From positions 47,523 to 111,522 of the forward strand of contig JAUWMR010000007.1 in assembly GCA_030613055.1 (NCBI GenBank): 64,000 bases of DNA, in the 5' to 3' direction. This document shows positions 1 to 9,653 of the stretch, piece after piece. This DNA comes from Desulfobacteraceae bacterium (GTDB taxonomy: Bacteria; Desulfobacterota; DSM-4660; Desulfatiglandales; Desulfatiglandaceae). The notes under the pieces are model-generated. The model was not told where the DNA came from and ran no database searches. It was given only the letters and a program-made list of their open reading frames with translations. Position numbers and translations under genes: made by a program. Within the stretch, counting starts at the first letter, position 1. Each line of letters opens with the position of its first letter.

Positions 1-122
1 TTAGATTTATATATCTTCCATATCAGATCATAGATGATAAATATTCTCTGGATATTGAATGCTCCGAATTACTACATTTTGTAAAAGTAATGTAATGGGG
101 TCAAGTCTCGGAGGTAAATTCT

Positions 123-611
123 ATGGAAGTCAGCCTGCGCACTCAAAGAACTTGGCGAGCTTTACTACTTTGGGCATTTTCTGCAGTAATATTGTTTGGC
201 CCATTTGGTGTATTAAGCCAGTTGTACAGGGAGCACCAACAAAATCAGCAAAAGCTCTCCCAAAGTCGCTACAAAGCACTTTGTCAGATTTGCGAAGCTC
301 CCGCTACGCATAAAGCACGCTACAGTAATGATGAGACATACTACTTTTGCGATAAGCATTGGCCTGCACCCAAGAAGTTGACTGGATCTGGAGGTCCAGA
401 TACCAAAGGCTTTAGGCCCATCATTGTCATGGTACTAGTCTTGTCTATATATGTGCCGAATTTCTATCGTGTGATAGTGCATACGTTCTCCAGAGGGAGG
501 AAGTACAACATAACCAAAAAGGGTGCTATTGTTGGTATTGTGGGCACAATAGTTATTTGGGGTTGGATCGTTCTTGATATGAAAAACCGACTTGAGTCTC
601 TATTCTACTAG
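123..611 (+). CDS. Hypothetical membrane protein with Cys/His cluster
   Basis: 162 aa, family not recognised. A hydrophobic segment at about residues 13-33 is followed by a hydrophilic stretch containing CxxC (CQIC, about 54-57) and later a CDKH, a possible metal-binding knuckle. Two further hydrophobic segments lie at about 99-115 and 133-150. The start is supported by GGAGG about 10 nt upstream of the ATG. It stands alone: the next plus-strand gene is almost 1 kb away, and a 175-bp repeat begins 14 bp after the stop. Function unknown; a small redox- or metal-linked membrane protein is only a guess. Confidence 0.6.
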   Translation: MEVSLRTQRTWRALLLWAFSAVILFGPFGVLSQLYREHQQNQQKLSQSRYKALCQICEAPATHKARYSNDETYYFCDKHWPAPKKLTGSGGPDTKGFRPIIVMVLVLSIYVPNFYRVIVHTFSRGRKYNITKKGAIVGIVGTIVIWGWIVLDMKNRLESLFY

Positions 612-624
612 GGCATGTGAAAGA

Positions 625-799
625 GGGTCAAACCTCATCTATTTACTATTGTCCTGATCATCACTTAACAGTTTTCTATTTTCGTTTCTTTTACTAGACC
701 TAAGATTGCGAAGAACCAAGATATTCTATGAGAATAGGCTTAAACGTAACATCTACATGATAATCACAAAAGTTAAGTCAATAGCAAAGTTTGACCCCC
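625..799 (+). repeat. Inverted-repeat element, family A, copy 1
   Basis: Non-coding element of about 175 bp, starting GGGTCAAAC and ending GTTTGACCCCC. The reverse complement of 54729-54884 shares its left part (ATTTACTATTGTCCTGATCA), a central block (AAGAACCAAGAT followed by TCTATGAG) and the right end. Two copies 54 kb apart in opposite orientation, with the same ends, indicate a mobile MITE-like or REP-like element. Confidence 0.8.
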
Positions 800-861
800 A
801 TTTTTTTTACGCAAAACATAAATAAGAAAACGAAAGACTTAGGGGGTCAAATCTTTCTCCG

Positions 862-1149
862 CTAACGATGTCGGGGTCTGCGTTTGTCTCTGTAAACTCT
901 ATGTTTGCGGGGCGGCGAGCGATGATAGACATGACTGCGATAGCGGGGACGATGCCTGTAGTAGTTGTAAGGTCCGTAGTATGGCGGCCAGGCGATAACG
1001 AAGTTGCTAAAGAAGTAAGGCTGATGATAACCATAGACCAGTACGAATCTGGAGTGGTGCCCGCGTCCTCCAGCTGAGGCAGAAGGTATAAGGAAGGCAA
1101 GGCATAAGACCGTAGTGAAAAATATGATCAAGGTATTTTTTTTGTTCAT
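862..1149 (-). CDS. Small secreted basic Tyr/His/Arg-rich protein
   Basis: 95 aa. It has a clear signal peptide (MNKK, hydrophobic core to about residue 25, SASAGG cleavage region). The mature part is almost entirely Tyr, His, Arg and Pro, with repeated HRPR, YRSHVYHR and RDKRRPRHR-like clusters. A strong AAAGGAGGT ribosome-binding site lies just upstream of the ATG. No enzyme fold is apparent; such proteins are usually annotated hypothetical. A role in binding metal, polyphosphate or the envelope is inference from composition only. A hydrophobic-to-basic layout with a consistent RBS makes it a real gene. Confidence 0.65.
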   Translation of the reverse strand: MNKKNTLIIFFTTVLCLAFLIPSASAGGRGHHSRFVLVYGYHQPYFFSNFVIAWPPYYGPYNYYRHRPRYRSHVYHRSPPRKHRVYRDKRRPRHR

Positions 1150-1558
1150 TTTTTTTACCTCCTTTGATTTCTGTTTTATTATTTTTATAATCGCAAATTA
1201 CGTGCCAGAGGCTCTCAATTCATTTTAACCGCTTGACATTTCTTGGGTTTCATAAGAAACGTTAAACAATAGAATCAAATAAATGAAAATGATTTCAGGC
1301 AAAACATGTCGAAAATTACCGGATATTCGACGGTTTTGTCGAAATACCATGATTCTCGTTTTTCGGATATAAAAGAAGCAATTCCTTAACTTTTATGGTT
1401 ACTCACTAAAAATAAGCATTCGGAAGGCAGGCACCCGGGGCCTTACATCATGTTATGGGCCGTGGAAGAAAAGATCTCACAGCATATTGTGAAATATATA
1501 ACGTTGTTGACTGCCTTGAATAAATGTGTCCTACTTTCTTTGTTGGAGAGAATGAAAT
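1150..1558. other. Intergenic region with operator-like inverted repeats
   Basis: 409 bp between divergent genes. At 1308-1343 the hexamer GTCGAA, its complement TTCGAC, and GTCGAA again alternate (1308-1313, 1326-1331, 1338-1343), giving two overlapping inverted repeats with spacers of 12 and 6 bp. A TGAAA/TTTCA dyad sits at about 1283-1296. A TTGACA-like hexamer occurs near 1233. The arrangement resembles a regulator binding region for one or both flanking genes; no regulator gene is adjacent. Confidence 0.35.
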
Positions 1559-2509
1559 ATGTTGAAATTGGAGAGCGATAAAGAAAGATTAAAGACCACT
1601 AAGGTTAATTATATTTTTTGGAATAAGATCTTTCCGACTATAGAATTAACCGATTACACCGAGGGGATGTTTAATGGAGATCCCGATACACCAATTGACG
1701 TAGCGCAACTGAATCAGATTAATTATATTTTGGATGAAGTGGAGTGTGGCAAGGGTGTGCGAATTCTGGAAGTTGGCTGTGGAAATGGCCATTTGCTGGA
1801 AGAAATTCGAAAAAGAGGGGCGAATGGGATTGGAATTACCATTTCTCCGGAAGAAGTTGCTTTCTGCAAGCAGAGGGGGTTAGATGTTCGGTTGCTTAAC
1901 TATCGCGATATCGATGATGAATGGACTCACAAATTTGACGCAGTCATAGCCAATGGTTCTGTCGAACATTTCGTCCAGGCCAAGGAAGCGTCTCAAAACC
2001 TGGATGACGCGATCTATAGAAATTTTTTTGAAATCTGCCGTCGTGTAATCAACCCGAAATCAAGCATTAAGAAGATTATCAATACAACGATTTTCTTTGT
2101 TAGAAAACCTGATCCAAGAAATTTGTTGAAGAGCCCGTTTGCTTTTTCCTGGGGCTCAGACAATTTTCATTGGTCTATGCTGAATAAGAGTTTCGCAGGA
2201 TGGTACCCTGTTGAGGGGCAACTTGAACGGTGTGCCAAAGATTATTTTAATCTGGTTAAGACGGTTGATGGTACCTATGATTATCATTTGACATCCGAGC
2301 ATTGGCTAAGACGGGTGAAGAAGGCATTTACGGACTTTAGAGAATTACCAAAGTTTATAAGGGCATTTCTTTCGGTTTTGATCAGACACCCGGTGCATAC
2401 GTTGACTATGACCGCCTGCTGCATGGTCACTCAATCATGGGGGTGGCAATTCAGACCCCCAAATCCACCCATTAAGCTTCTACGGCAAACATGGAAATAC
2501 CACGGTTGA
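1559..2509 (+). CDS. Class I SAM-dependent methyltransferase (CFA-synthase-like)
   Basis: 316 aa. Motif I is intact (ILEVGCGNG, about residues 70-78), followed by a GIGITISPEE segment typical of the cyclopropane-fatty-acid synthase/mycolic-acid methyltransferase superfamily and an acidic FDAVIANGSVEHF motif IV. The C-terminal half (HWSMLNKSFAGWYP and beyond) is less typical, and the protein ends in a basic tail. The substrate cannot be stated; lipids or small molecules are both possible. The gene precedes the DUF3795 gene by 43 bp in the same direction, so the two may be co-transcribed. Confidence 0.75.
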   Translation: MLKLESDKERLKTTKVNYIFWNKIFPTIELTDYTEGMFNGDPDTPIDVAQLNQINYILDEVECGKGVRILEVGCGNGHLLEEIRKRGANGIGITISPEEVAFCKQRGLDVRLLNYRDIDDEWTHKFDAVIANGSVEHFVQAKEASQNLDDAIYRNFFEICRRVINPKSSIKKIINTTIFFVRKPDPRNLLKSPFAFSWGSDNFHWSMLNKSFAGWYPVEGQLERCAKDYFNLVKTVDGTYDYHLTSEHWLRRVKKAFTDFRELPKFIRAFLSVLIRHPVHTLTMTACCMVTQSWGWQFRPPNPPIKLLRQTWKYHG

Positions 2510-2552
2510 AGGCAAATCCAGTGAAAAGGGATGTTATGTGAGGAGATGAGAT

Positions 2553-2951
2553 ATGAAGGAAGAGGGTGAGAATTTGAAGAGGATACTTGAAGCTGAAGGA
2601 AGCTCACATAACAACATGATCGCATATTGTGGTATGGATTGTTCAAAGTGTGAGGGCTATTTGGCCACCCAAGAAAACAGCGACGCGAAACGCAAAGAAG
2701 TCGCGGAAAAATGGACTGTACAATATAATACAGACATCAAGCCGGAACAAATCAATTGTAATGGTTGCAAATCTGATGGAATTAAATTCTTCTTTACCGA
2801 AGGCATGTGTGAAATTAGAAAATGCAACATTGAGAAAAATAACAATAATTGTGCGGAATGCAGTGATTACAAATGTGAAAACCTAGAGAAATTCATCGAA
2901 TTAGCCCCGCCAGTTGGAGAGGCTCTTGAGGCATTGCGGACACAAAGCTGA
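2553..2951 (+). CDS. DUF3795 domain cysteine-rich protein
   Basis: 132 aa. The IAYCGMDCSKCEGY motif followed by NCNGCKSDG, a CEIRKCN pair and NCAECSDYKCENL is the DUF3795 Cys signature, with about ten cysteines likely binding metal or an Fe-S cluster. The family is common in anaerobes and has no proven function. The ATG used here has GAGGAGATG upstream; the internal Met of MIAYCG (about residue 22) has GGAAG upstream and could be the true start, since the conserved domain begins there. The first 20 residues are low-complexity and not family-like. Confidence 0.75.
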   Translation: MKEEGENLKRILEAEGSSHNNMIAYCGMDCSKCEGYLATQENSDAKRKEVAEKWTVQYNTDIKPEQINCNGCKSDGIKFFFTEGMCEIRKCNIEKNNNNCAECSDYKCENLEKFIELAPPVGEALEALRTQS

Positions 2952-3058
2952 CAACCTGACACGAGTTGCCAAAATCCCGCAAAATCAAACAATTGCTTCC
3001 CAAAACAACCAGGCCGCTTATATAGTCAAGGGGAAGCAGACAGCGAGGAGGTTTGTCC

Positions 3059-4333
3059 TTGAAGGTTCTTCTTATCTCAGCCAACACGGAACAGTTCAAC
3101 ATGCCGGCCATGCCTTTGGGGCTGGCATGTGTTGCTGAAGCCACAAGAAACGCCGGGCATGATGTCACCATGCTGGACTTGATGTTTGAAATGGATGCCG
3201 CCGCAGTCCTTAAAAAAATAATCGCAGAATTCCGTCCGGAATGTATCGGCATCTCAGTGAGAAACATTGACGATCAGAATATTGAAACCCCGAGATTTCT
3301 GCTTGATAAGGTAAAAGAGGTAGTAGCGCTCTGCCAGGATCAGGTGAATGTGCCGGTTGTCCTTGGTGGCGCTGGATACAGCATATTTCCTGAAAGCGCG
3401 CTCGCTTACCTTGATGCAGACATGGGAATTGAGGGCGAAGGGGAAATTGCCTTCCCCGCTCTGCTGGCACGCCTGGAGAACAACTCCGATCTTTCCGGAA
3501 TACCAGGACTGTATGCCCGGGATCATGGCTCTCAACAGCCAAAAACACTTGCCAAAAACCTTGATGAGTTAACGCTTCCGGACACCAGCATCCTGTCTGT
3601 TTCGGCATCCAAAAACAGGGAGACATGGATTCCGGTGCAAACCAGACGAGGATGCGCCCTTAAATGCAGTTATTGTTCCACGCCGGGTATTGAAGGCTCC
3701 ATCCTCCGACGGCGCTCGCCAGAGCTTGTTTCAGTCTGGCTTGAAAGCTGGGTCAAGGCCGGATATACGAATTTCTTCTTTGTGGACAACACGTTTAATC
3801 TCCCTCCTGCCTATGCCAAGGAGATATGCCGCCAAATTCTGGAAAGAGGACTGAATATGCGCTGGCGGTCTATTATTTACCCAAAAAATGTTGATAAGGA
3901 ATTGGTTGAACTCGTGGCCGCGGCCGGTTGCAGGCAGATCAGCCTCGGTTTCGAAAGCGGCTCCGAGCAAATACTGAGGAATTTGAACAAGCGCTTTTCG
4001 CTGGAAGATGTGCGAACAACTTCAGCTATTTTTGCCGATCACGGGATTGAACGCATGGGTTTTTTATTGCTGGGAGGTCCTGGCGAAACAAGGGAAACCG
4101 TGGAAGAAAGCCTTGCCTTTGCTGATTCTTTGAAACTTGAGGCATTGAGACTTACGGCGGGTGTCCGTATTTATCCAGACACACAATTGGCTAAGACTGC
4201 TGAAAATGAAGGGGCCATCACCTCACAAGGGAACCTGCTTCATCCACGTTTTTACTTGGCCCAAGGACTGGAAGGTTGGCTTTCTGAAAGGTTGAAAGAA
4301 TGGCAGGTTTCCCGCCCCTATGTGATAATGTGA
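3059..4333 (+). CDS. B12-binding domain radical SAM protein
   Basis: About 424 aa. An N-terminal cobalamin-binding-like Rossmann domain (KVLLISANTE, MPLGLACVAEA, residues 1-130) is followed by a radical SAM domain with the CxxxCxxC cluster motif CALKCSYC (about residue 200), a GFESGSE SAM-binding segment and a GGPGET motif. This architecture belongs to the large class B radical SAM family (methylases, oxidoreductases); no specific substrate can be inferred. TTG codons at 3053 and 3059 are candidate starts; GGAGG at 3047-3051 is properly spaced only for the one at 3059. The typical His of DxHxxG is not evident in the B12 domain, so actual cobalamin binding is uncertain. Confidence 0.8.
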   Translation: MKVLLISANTEQFNMPAMPLGLACVAEATRNAGHDVTMLDLMFEMDAAAVLKKIIAEFRPECIGISVRNIDDQNIETPRFLLDKVKEVVALCQDQVNVPVVLGGAGYSIFPESALAYLDADMGIEGEGEIAFPALLARLENNSDLSGIPGLYARDHGSQQPKTLAKNLDELTLPDTSILSVSASKNRETWIPVQTRRGCALKCSYCSTPGIEGSILRRRSPELVSVWLESWVKAGYTNFFFVDNTFNLPPAYAKEICRQILERGLNMRWRSIIYPKNVDKELVELVAAAGCRQISLGFESGSEQILRNLNKRFSLEDVRTTSAIFADHGIERMGFLLLGGPGETRETVEESLAFADSLKLEALRLTAGVRIYPDTQLAKTAENEGAITSQGNLLHPRFYLAQGLEGWLSERLKEWQVSRPYVIM

Positions 4334-4597
4334 ACCACCAATTGGACTTTTAACATCCCTGCTTAGCCCATCCAGGGGCTTCACCAGACCGCAAGAAGCG
4401 TTGCGGCCTTACGGGCAAGGTCATTGCGCGGCTGGTGCGCCCTGCCGTTCTTGCCAATATTGAAGTTGACAGTTCTTATGACAAGAAGTTTAGAGACATT
4501 TATGATTAGGTGGCCTGTAACCTTTTGGCTTTAGGAAAACTGATCCTGACAGGACAAAAATACGCCAGTCGCTTGAAGATATTGTAACGTGGTATAA
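4334..4597. other. Intergenic region, nothing recognised
   Basis: 264 bp between two plus-strand genes. It contains a GC-rich stretch (about 4385-4460) unlike the AT-rich sequence around it, which may be leftover coding or repeat DNA. No ORF, hairpin terminator or promoter can be supported. Confidence 0.3.
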
Positions 4598-5344
4598 ATG
4601 AAGACACTAATAAGTTTAACATTAGTCATGGCATTCGCTTTTTGTTCGGCTGAAATATTCGCGCAGGAAAATGATAAATCTGAAGTAGTGGTTCTGCTTC
4701 ATGGCTTAGCGCGATCATATAAATCTATGAAAAAGATGGAAAAGTCATTAATTACAGAAGGTTTTAAGACGTGTAATATATCTTATCCATCGACAAAGTA
4801 TTCGATAGATAAATTAGTGACAGATTTTGTTTTACCAAAGATTCAACAATGCGTTAAAAATTCCAACTTACCGGTTAACTTTGTAACACACTCACTGGGT
4901 GGAATCATTGTAAGATATCTGGCGATACAGGAAAAGGACTTCGAAATTGGAAGAGTTGTCATGCTAAGTCCTCCAAATAAAGGAAGCGAAGTGGTTGATA
5001 AACTTGGTGATCTATGGCTTTTTGGCGCGATCAATGGGCCTGCGGGTCGCGAGTTAGGTACAGGAAAAGAAAGCATACCTAATACATTGGGTCCTGCCAT
5101 TTTTGATGTTGGTATAATCACTGGAAATAAATCAATTAATTGGATACTTTCCGCAATAATTGAAGGCAAAGATGATGGAAAGGTGTCAGTCGAAAACGCC
5201 AAACTTGAGGGAATGAAAGACTTTTTAGTAATACCGGCGACACATCCATTTATTATGAAAAATAAAGTAGCAATAGAACAAACGATTTACTTCCTTAAAA
5301 ACGGTAACTTTAAAAAGAGAACAAATAGAGGGCTTAATTCTTAA
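4598..5344 (+). CDS. Secreted alpha/beta hydrolase (lipase-like)
   Basis: 248 aa with an N-terminal signal peptide (about residues 1-22). VVVLLHGLARS gives the HG oxyanion motif, THSLGGIIVRY is the nucleophile elbow (Ser in SLGG, about residue 97), and the C-terminal ATHPFIM offers the catalytic His. The fold matches the triacylglycerol lipase/PGAP1-like hydrolases, which cleave ester bonds in the periplasm or outside the cell. The nucleophile motif is T-H-S-L-G rather than G-H-S-L-G, as in several lipase classes. Low GC content compared with the next gene hints at separate origin. Confidence 0.75.
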   Translation: MKTLISLTLVMAFAFCSAEIFAQENDKSEVVVLLHGLARSYKSMKKMEKSLITEGFKTCNISYPSTKYSIDKLVTDFVLPKIQQCVKNSNLPVNFVTHSLGGIIVRYLAIQEKDFEIGRVVMLSPPNKGSEVVDKLGDLWLFGAINGPAGRELGTGKESIPNTLGPAIFDVGIITGNKSINWILSAIIEGKDDGKVSVENAKLEGMKDFLVIPATHPFIMKNKVAIEQTIYFLKNGNFKKRTNRGLNS

Positions 5345-5405
5345 TTGCTTTACACGAGTTATCAAAAATAAAGGCCCTATAACTTTTTTGAAAAGGAGGT
5401 TGAAC

Positions 5406-6368
5406 ATGATTAAGGAGATCATCGCACAGGAGATTAATACCGAGCGTTTCATCAATGAGAAAGTCGAAGAGATAAAACGCGCTGTTGGGGACGGAATGGC
5501 GATCAATGCCCTCTCGGGAGGCGTCGATTCGTCTGCGGTCACGATGCTCGGTCATCGAGCCTTAGGCAAGCGCCTTAAAACGGTTTTTATCGAAAATGGC
5601 CTCATGCGAGAGGGAGAGTCCGAACAGGTCGCGGGATTTTTTCAAAAACTCGGCGTCACGGTCGAAGTAGTAGACGCGAGCAAAGAATTCTTCTCAGCGC
5701 TTAAAGGAATAGTAGACCCTGAAGAGAAGCGCGAGGCAATTACCCAGACTTTCTACCGAAATGTATTCGGACGGATGGTCAAGGAAAGCGGGGCGAAATA
5801 TCTTTTACAGGGAACTATCCTGACCGATGTCGACGAGACCGTCGCGGGGGTCAAGCGGCAGCACAATGTCTTCGAGCAGCTCGGGATCGACCCGCTGGAG
5901 ACTTTCGGCTACCGCATCATCGAGCCACTCATTCAGCTTCGCAAGGATGGCGTTAGAAAGATTGGCAAAGCCTTAGGGCTTCCGGCCGAGCTATTCGAGC
6001 GCATCCCGTTCCCGGGTCCTGCGCTCGCGGCGCGAGTGATAGGCGTGGTGACACCGGAGCGCATCGAAACTGTTCGGAAGGCGACCGTCATTGTCGAGCG
6101 GTTGCTAAAGAGCACCGGTTCATTCCAATACATGGCAATCCTCCATGAAGACCGCGTAACCGGCATGCGCGACGGCATGCGCGATTTCGGTCAGCAGATC
6201 GAGGTGCGGTGCTGGGACAGCGTTGATGCGCGGACCGCAACACCGACGCAGCTCTCATTCGAAATCCTTAAGACGCTCGCCAGCCAGATTATCCGCGATG
6301 TGCCTGGCATTGTCAGCGTTACGTACAACATAACTCCGAAGCCCCCATCAACAATCGAAGCGATATGA
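5406..6368 (+). CDS. Stand-alone GMP synthase ATP-pyrophosphatase subunit
   Basis: About 320 aa. It has the N-type ATP pyrophosphatase P-loop (LSGGVDSSAV, about residues 38-47), the LLQGTILTDV motif, the PFPGPALAARV dimerisation-domain motif, and a C-terminus ending KPPSTIEAI in place of the usual TIEWE. It converts XMP to GMP, normally with ammonia from a glutaminase domain. That domain is absent, as in archaeal GuaAb. The start at 5406 has AAAGGAGG six bases upstream; an in-frame ATG at 5388 is not supported by an RBS. The altered last residues and solitary position leave open a paralogous role beside a full-length GuaA elsewhere. Confidence 0.8.
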   Translation: MIKEIIAQEINTERFINEKVEEIKRAVGDGMAINALSGGVDSSAVTMLGHRALGKRLKTVFIENGLMREGESEQVAGFFQKLGVTVEVVDASKEFFSALKGIVDPEEKREAITQTFYRNVFGRMVKESGAKYLLQGTILTDVDETVAGVKRQHNVFEQLGIDPLETFGYRIIEPLIQLRKDGVRKIGKALGLPAELFERIPFPGPALAARVIGVVTPERIETVRKATVIVERLLKSTGSFQYMAILHEDRVTGMRDGMRDFGQQIEVRCWDSVDARTATPTQLSFEILKTLASQIIRDVPGIVSVTYNITPKPPSTIEAI

Positions 6369-6390
6369 TGACGTTAGGGTACAGTTGGAA

Positions 6391-6630
6391 ATGAGTATCT
6401 CAATAAAATGGTTTCCTCCATCGTGGTTTCAAATTAAGACAGAAAATATGATTCTATATATTGATCCTGCTTACTTGAGAACCAATTTCACTAACTATCC
6501 TAAACGGATCGAGTTCTCGAAATGGCCTGATCCAATTGATGGGTTACCTGAAAAACTGGAAAAAGGGGATATTATCCTTGTAACACACCACCATAAGGAT
6601 CATTGCAAAGCTGTGACCAGGTATGCATGA
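6391..6630 (+). pseudogene. 5' fragment of an MBL-fold metal-dependent hydrolase
   Basis: An 80-codon remnant. It begins like small metallo-beta-lactamase-fold hydrolases (IKWFPPSWFQIKTENMILYIDPAYL) and reaches the zinc motif THHHKDHCK. It then loses homology and stops, so about two thirds of the family length is missing. The next fragment, from an unrelated gene, begins at the same spot in another frame, which shows a deletion fusing two genes. Probably not functional. Confidence 0.65.
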
Positions 6631-7004
6631 ACCTTTTCGAGAAAACACCTTTTGCCCGGAAGAAAATAGCCGAATGGTCCACCCGGGAGGAGGAGTTTGT
6701 AAAGCGAACCGCCTTTTCCCTGATTGCCTGCCTTGCCTGGCATGATAAAGAAGCCCCCGACGAAGACTTCATCAGTTTCCTGCCTGTCATCAAGAGTGGT
6801 GCCACAGATGAACGTAACTTCGTGAAGAAGGCCGTCAACTGGGCACTGAGGAATATAGGGAAAAGAAATCCGAATTTGAACAAAATCGCTATAAAGACCG
6901 CAAAAGATATCCAAAAAATGGATTCTAAATCCGCGCGGTGGGTCGCCTCGGGCGCTATCCGGGAGCTTACGAGTGAGGCCGTTCAGAAAAGGCTGAGAAA
7001 GTGA
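6603..7004 (+). pseudogene. 3' fragment of a DNA alkylation repair (AlkD-like) gene
   Basis: The open frame from about 6620 encodes MNLFEKTPFARKK, REEEFVKRTAFSLIACLAWHDK and FVKKAVNWALRNIGKRN. This is the C-terminal HEAT-repeat half of AlkD-like DNA glycosylases. The N-terminal half is missing; its place is taken by the MBL-fold fragment, which overlaps in another frame. The break lies near 6617-6624. The remaining 130 residues have no start or RBS of their own, so this is best read as a gene relic. Confidence 0.6.
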
Positions 7005-8342
<1,338 letters not shown>

Positions 8343-8435
8343 TCAGTTTTTATTGAACATGTCATTGTTCATTGGCATTCTTTCACTTTTATTATTCAGT
8401 TATCCTGTCTAAATAAATACCTGAGTAGTTACCTT

Positions 8436-9602
8436 TTATTTCACCGCCTTTTTTAGCGCATCCACCATGTCAGTTTTCTCCCATGTAAATTCAGGAAGTT
8501 CCCTGCCAAAATGCCCGTAGTTACAGGATTTCCTGTATATGGGCCTGAGAAGGTCCAGCCTCTCAATGATAGCCGCGGGGCGGAGATCAAACTCCTTCTT
8601 CACGATCTCGGTCAGTTCCTGGCTGGAAACAACCCCGGTGCTGTAAGCACCAACCAGCACTGAAACCGGTTCGGCCCGGCCAATAGTGTATGCCACCTGT
8701 ATTTCACACTTTTCCGCCAAACCCGCTGCCACAATATTTTTGGCAATATAGCGGCACATATAGGAGGCGCTCCTGTCAACCTTTGATGGGTCTTTTCCTG
8801 AAAAAGCGCCGCCGCCGTGATAACCGAATCCACCATAGGTATCCATGATGATCTTTCGGCCGGTTAAGCCGCAATCCCCTAATGGACCCCCGATTACAAA
8901 CCTCCCTGTAGTATTAATGAAATACTGGGTATCTTCATCTATCATATCCTTAGATATCACATCCGTGATCACCTTTTCGACAATCGCTTCACGAAGGGTG
9001 TCATAGTCAACGTCCTGGTCATGCTGAGCTGCAATAACCACTGTATGTATCCTGGAAGGCCTGCCATCTGTGTATTCTACCGTGACCTGGGACTTGCCAT
9101 CAGGCCTGAGCCATGGTAGCTGCCCTGATTTCCGGACGTGGGCCAATCTCGCGGTCAGCCCGTGTGCTAAAAAGATAGGCATTGGCATCAGGGTGGGAGT
9201 GTCCTTGCACGCATAGCCGAACATCAGACCCTGATCTCCAGCACCCTGTTCATGGAAAAGTCCATCCCCTTCATTTACACCCATTGCAATATCCTGTGAT
9301 TGCTTATCTATTGATGAGATCACGGCGCACGTCTCCCAATCAAACCCCATGGAGGAATTATGGTATCCGATCTCTTTGATGGTCTGCCTTACGACATTAG
9401 GCATGTCCACGTAAGCTTCGGTCGTAACCTCACCCGCAATGATGGCCATGCCGGTAGTGACCAGGGTTTCGCAGGCAACTCGGGATTTTTTGTCCTGTTC
9501 AAGCATCTTGTCCAGAATATGGTCTGAAATCTGGTCTGCAACTTTATCTGGATGTCCCTCAGTGACCGACTCAGAGGTAAACAGAAAATTTGAAGATTTC
9601 AT
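8436..9602 (-). CDS. metK: S-adenosylmethionine synthetase
   Basis: 388 aa, usual family length. It makes SAM from methionine and ATP in the cytosol. Visible signatures are [10 protein letters not shown] at the N-terminus, [12 protein letters not shown] in the middle and [16 protein letters not shown] near residue 265. An AAAGGAGA ribosome-binding site lies directly upstream of the ATG. The gene is followed by ahcY 105 bp downstream; no SAM-responsive riboswitch is evident in the 51 bp separating it from the oppositely placed end of panC's neighbour region. A canonical housekeeping gene. Confidence 0.97.
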   Translation of the reverse strand: MKSSNFLFTSESVTEGHPDKVADQISDHILDKMLEQDKKSRVACETLVTTGMAIIAGEVTTEAYVDMPNVVRQTIKEIGYHNSSMGFDWETCAVISSIDKQSQDIAMGVNEGDGLFHEQGAGDQGLMFGYACKDTPTLMPMPIFLAHGLTARLAHVRKSGQLPWLRPDGKSQVTVEYTDGRPSRIHTVVIAAQHDQDVDYDTLREAIVEKVITDVISKDMIDEDTQYFINTTGRFVIGGPLGDCGLTGRKIIMDTYGGFGYHGGGAFSGKDPSKVDRSASYMCRYIAKNIVAAGLAEKCEIQVAYTIGRAEPVSVLVGAYSTGVVSSQELTEIVKKEFDLRPAAIIERLDLLRPIYRKSCNYGHFGRELPEFTWEKTDMVDALKKAVK

Positions 9603-9653
9603 AAATTTCTCCTTTCACGTCTCAAGAATAAAATATTAAAAGTGTGGCAAAGC

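Noticed and set aside
9603..9653. SAM riboswitch upstream of metK
   Set aside because: Only 51 bp separate metK from panC; no room or conserved core for a riboswitch.
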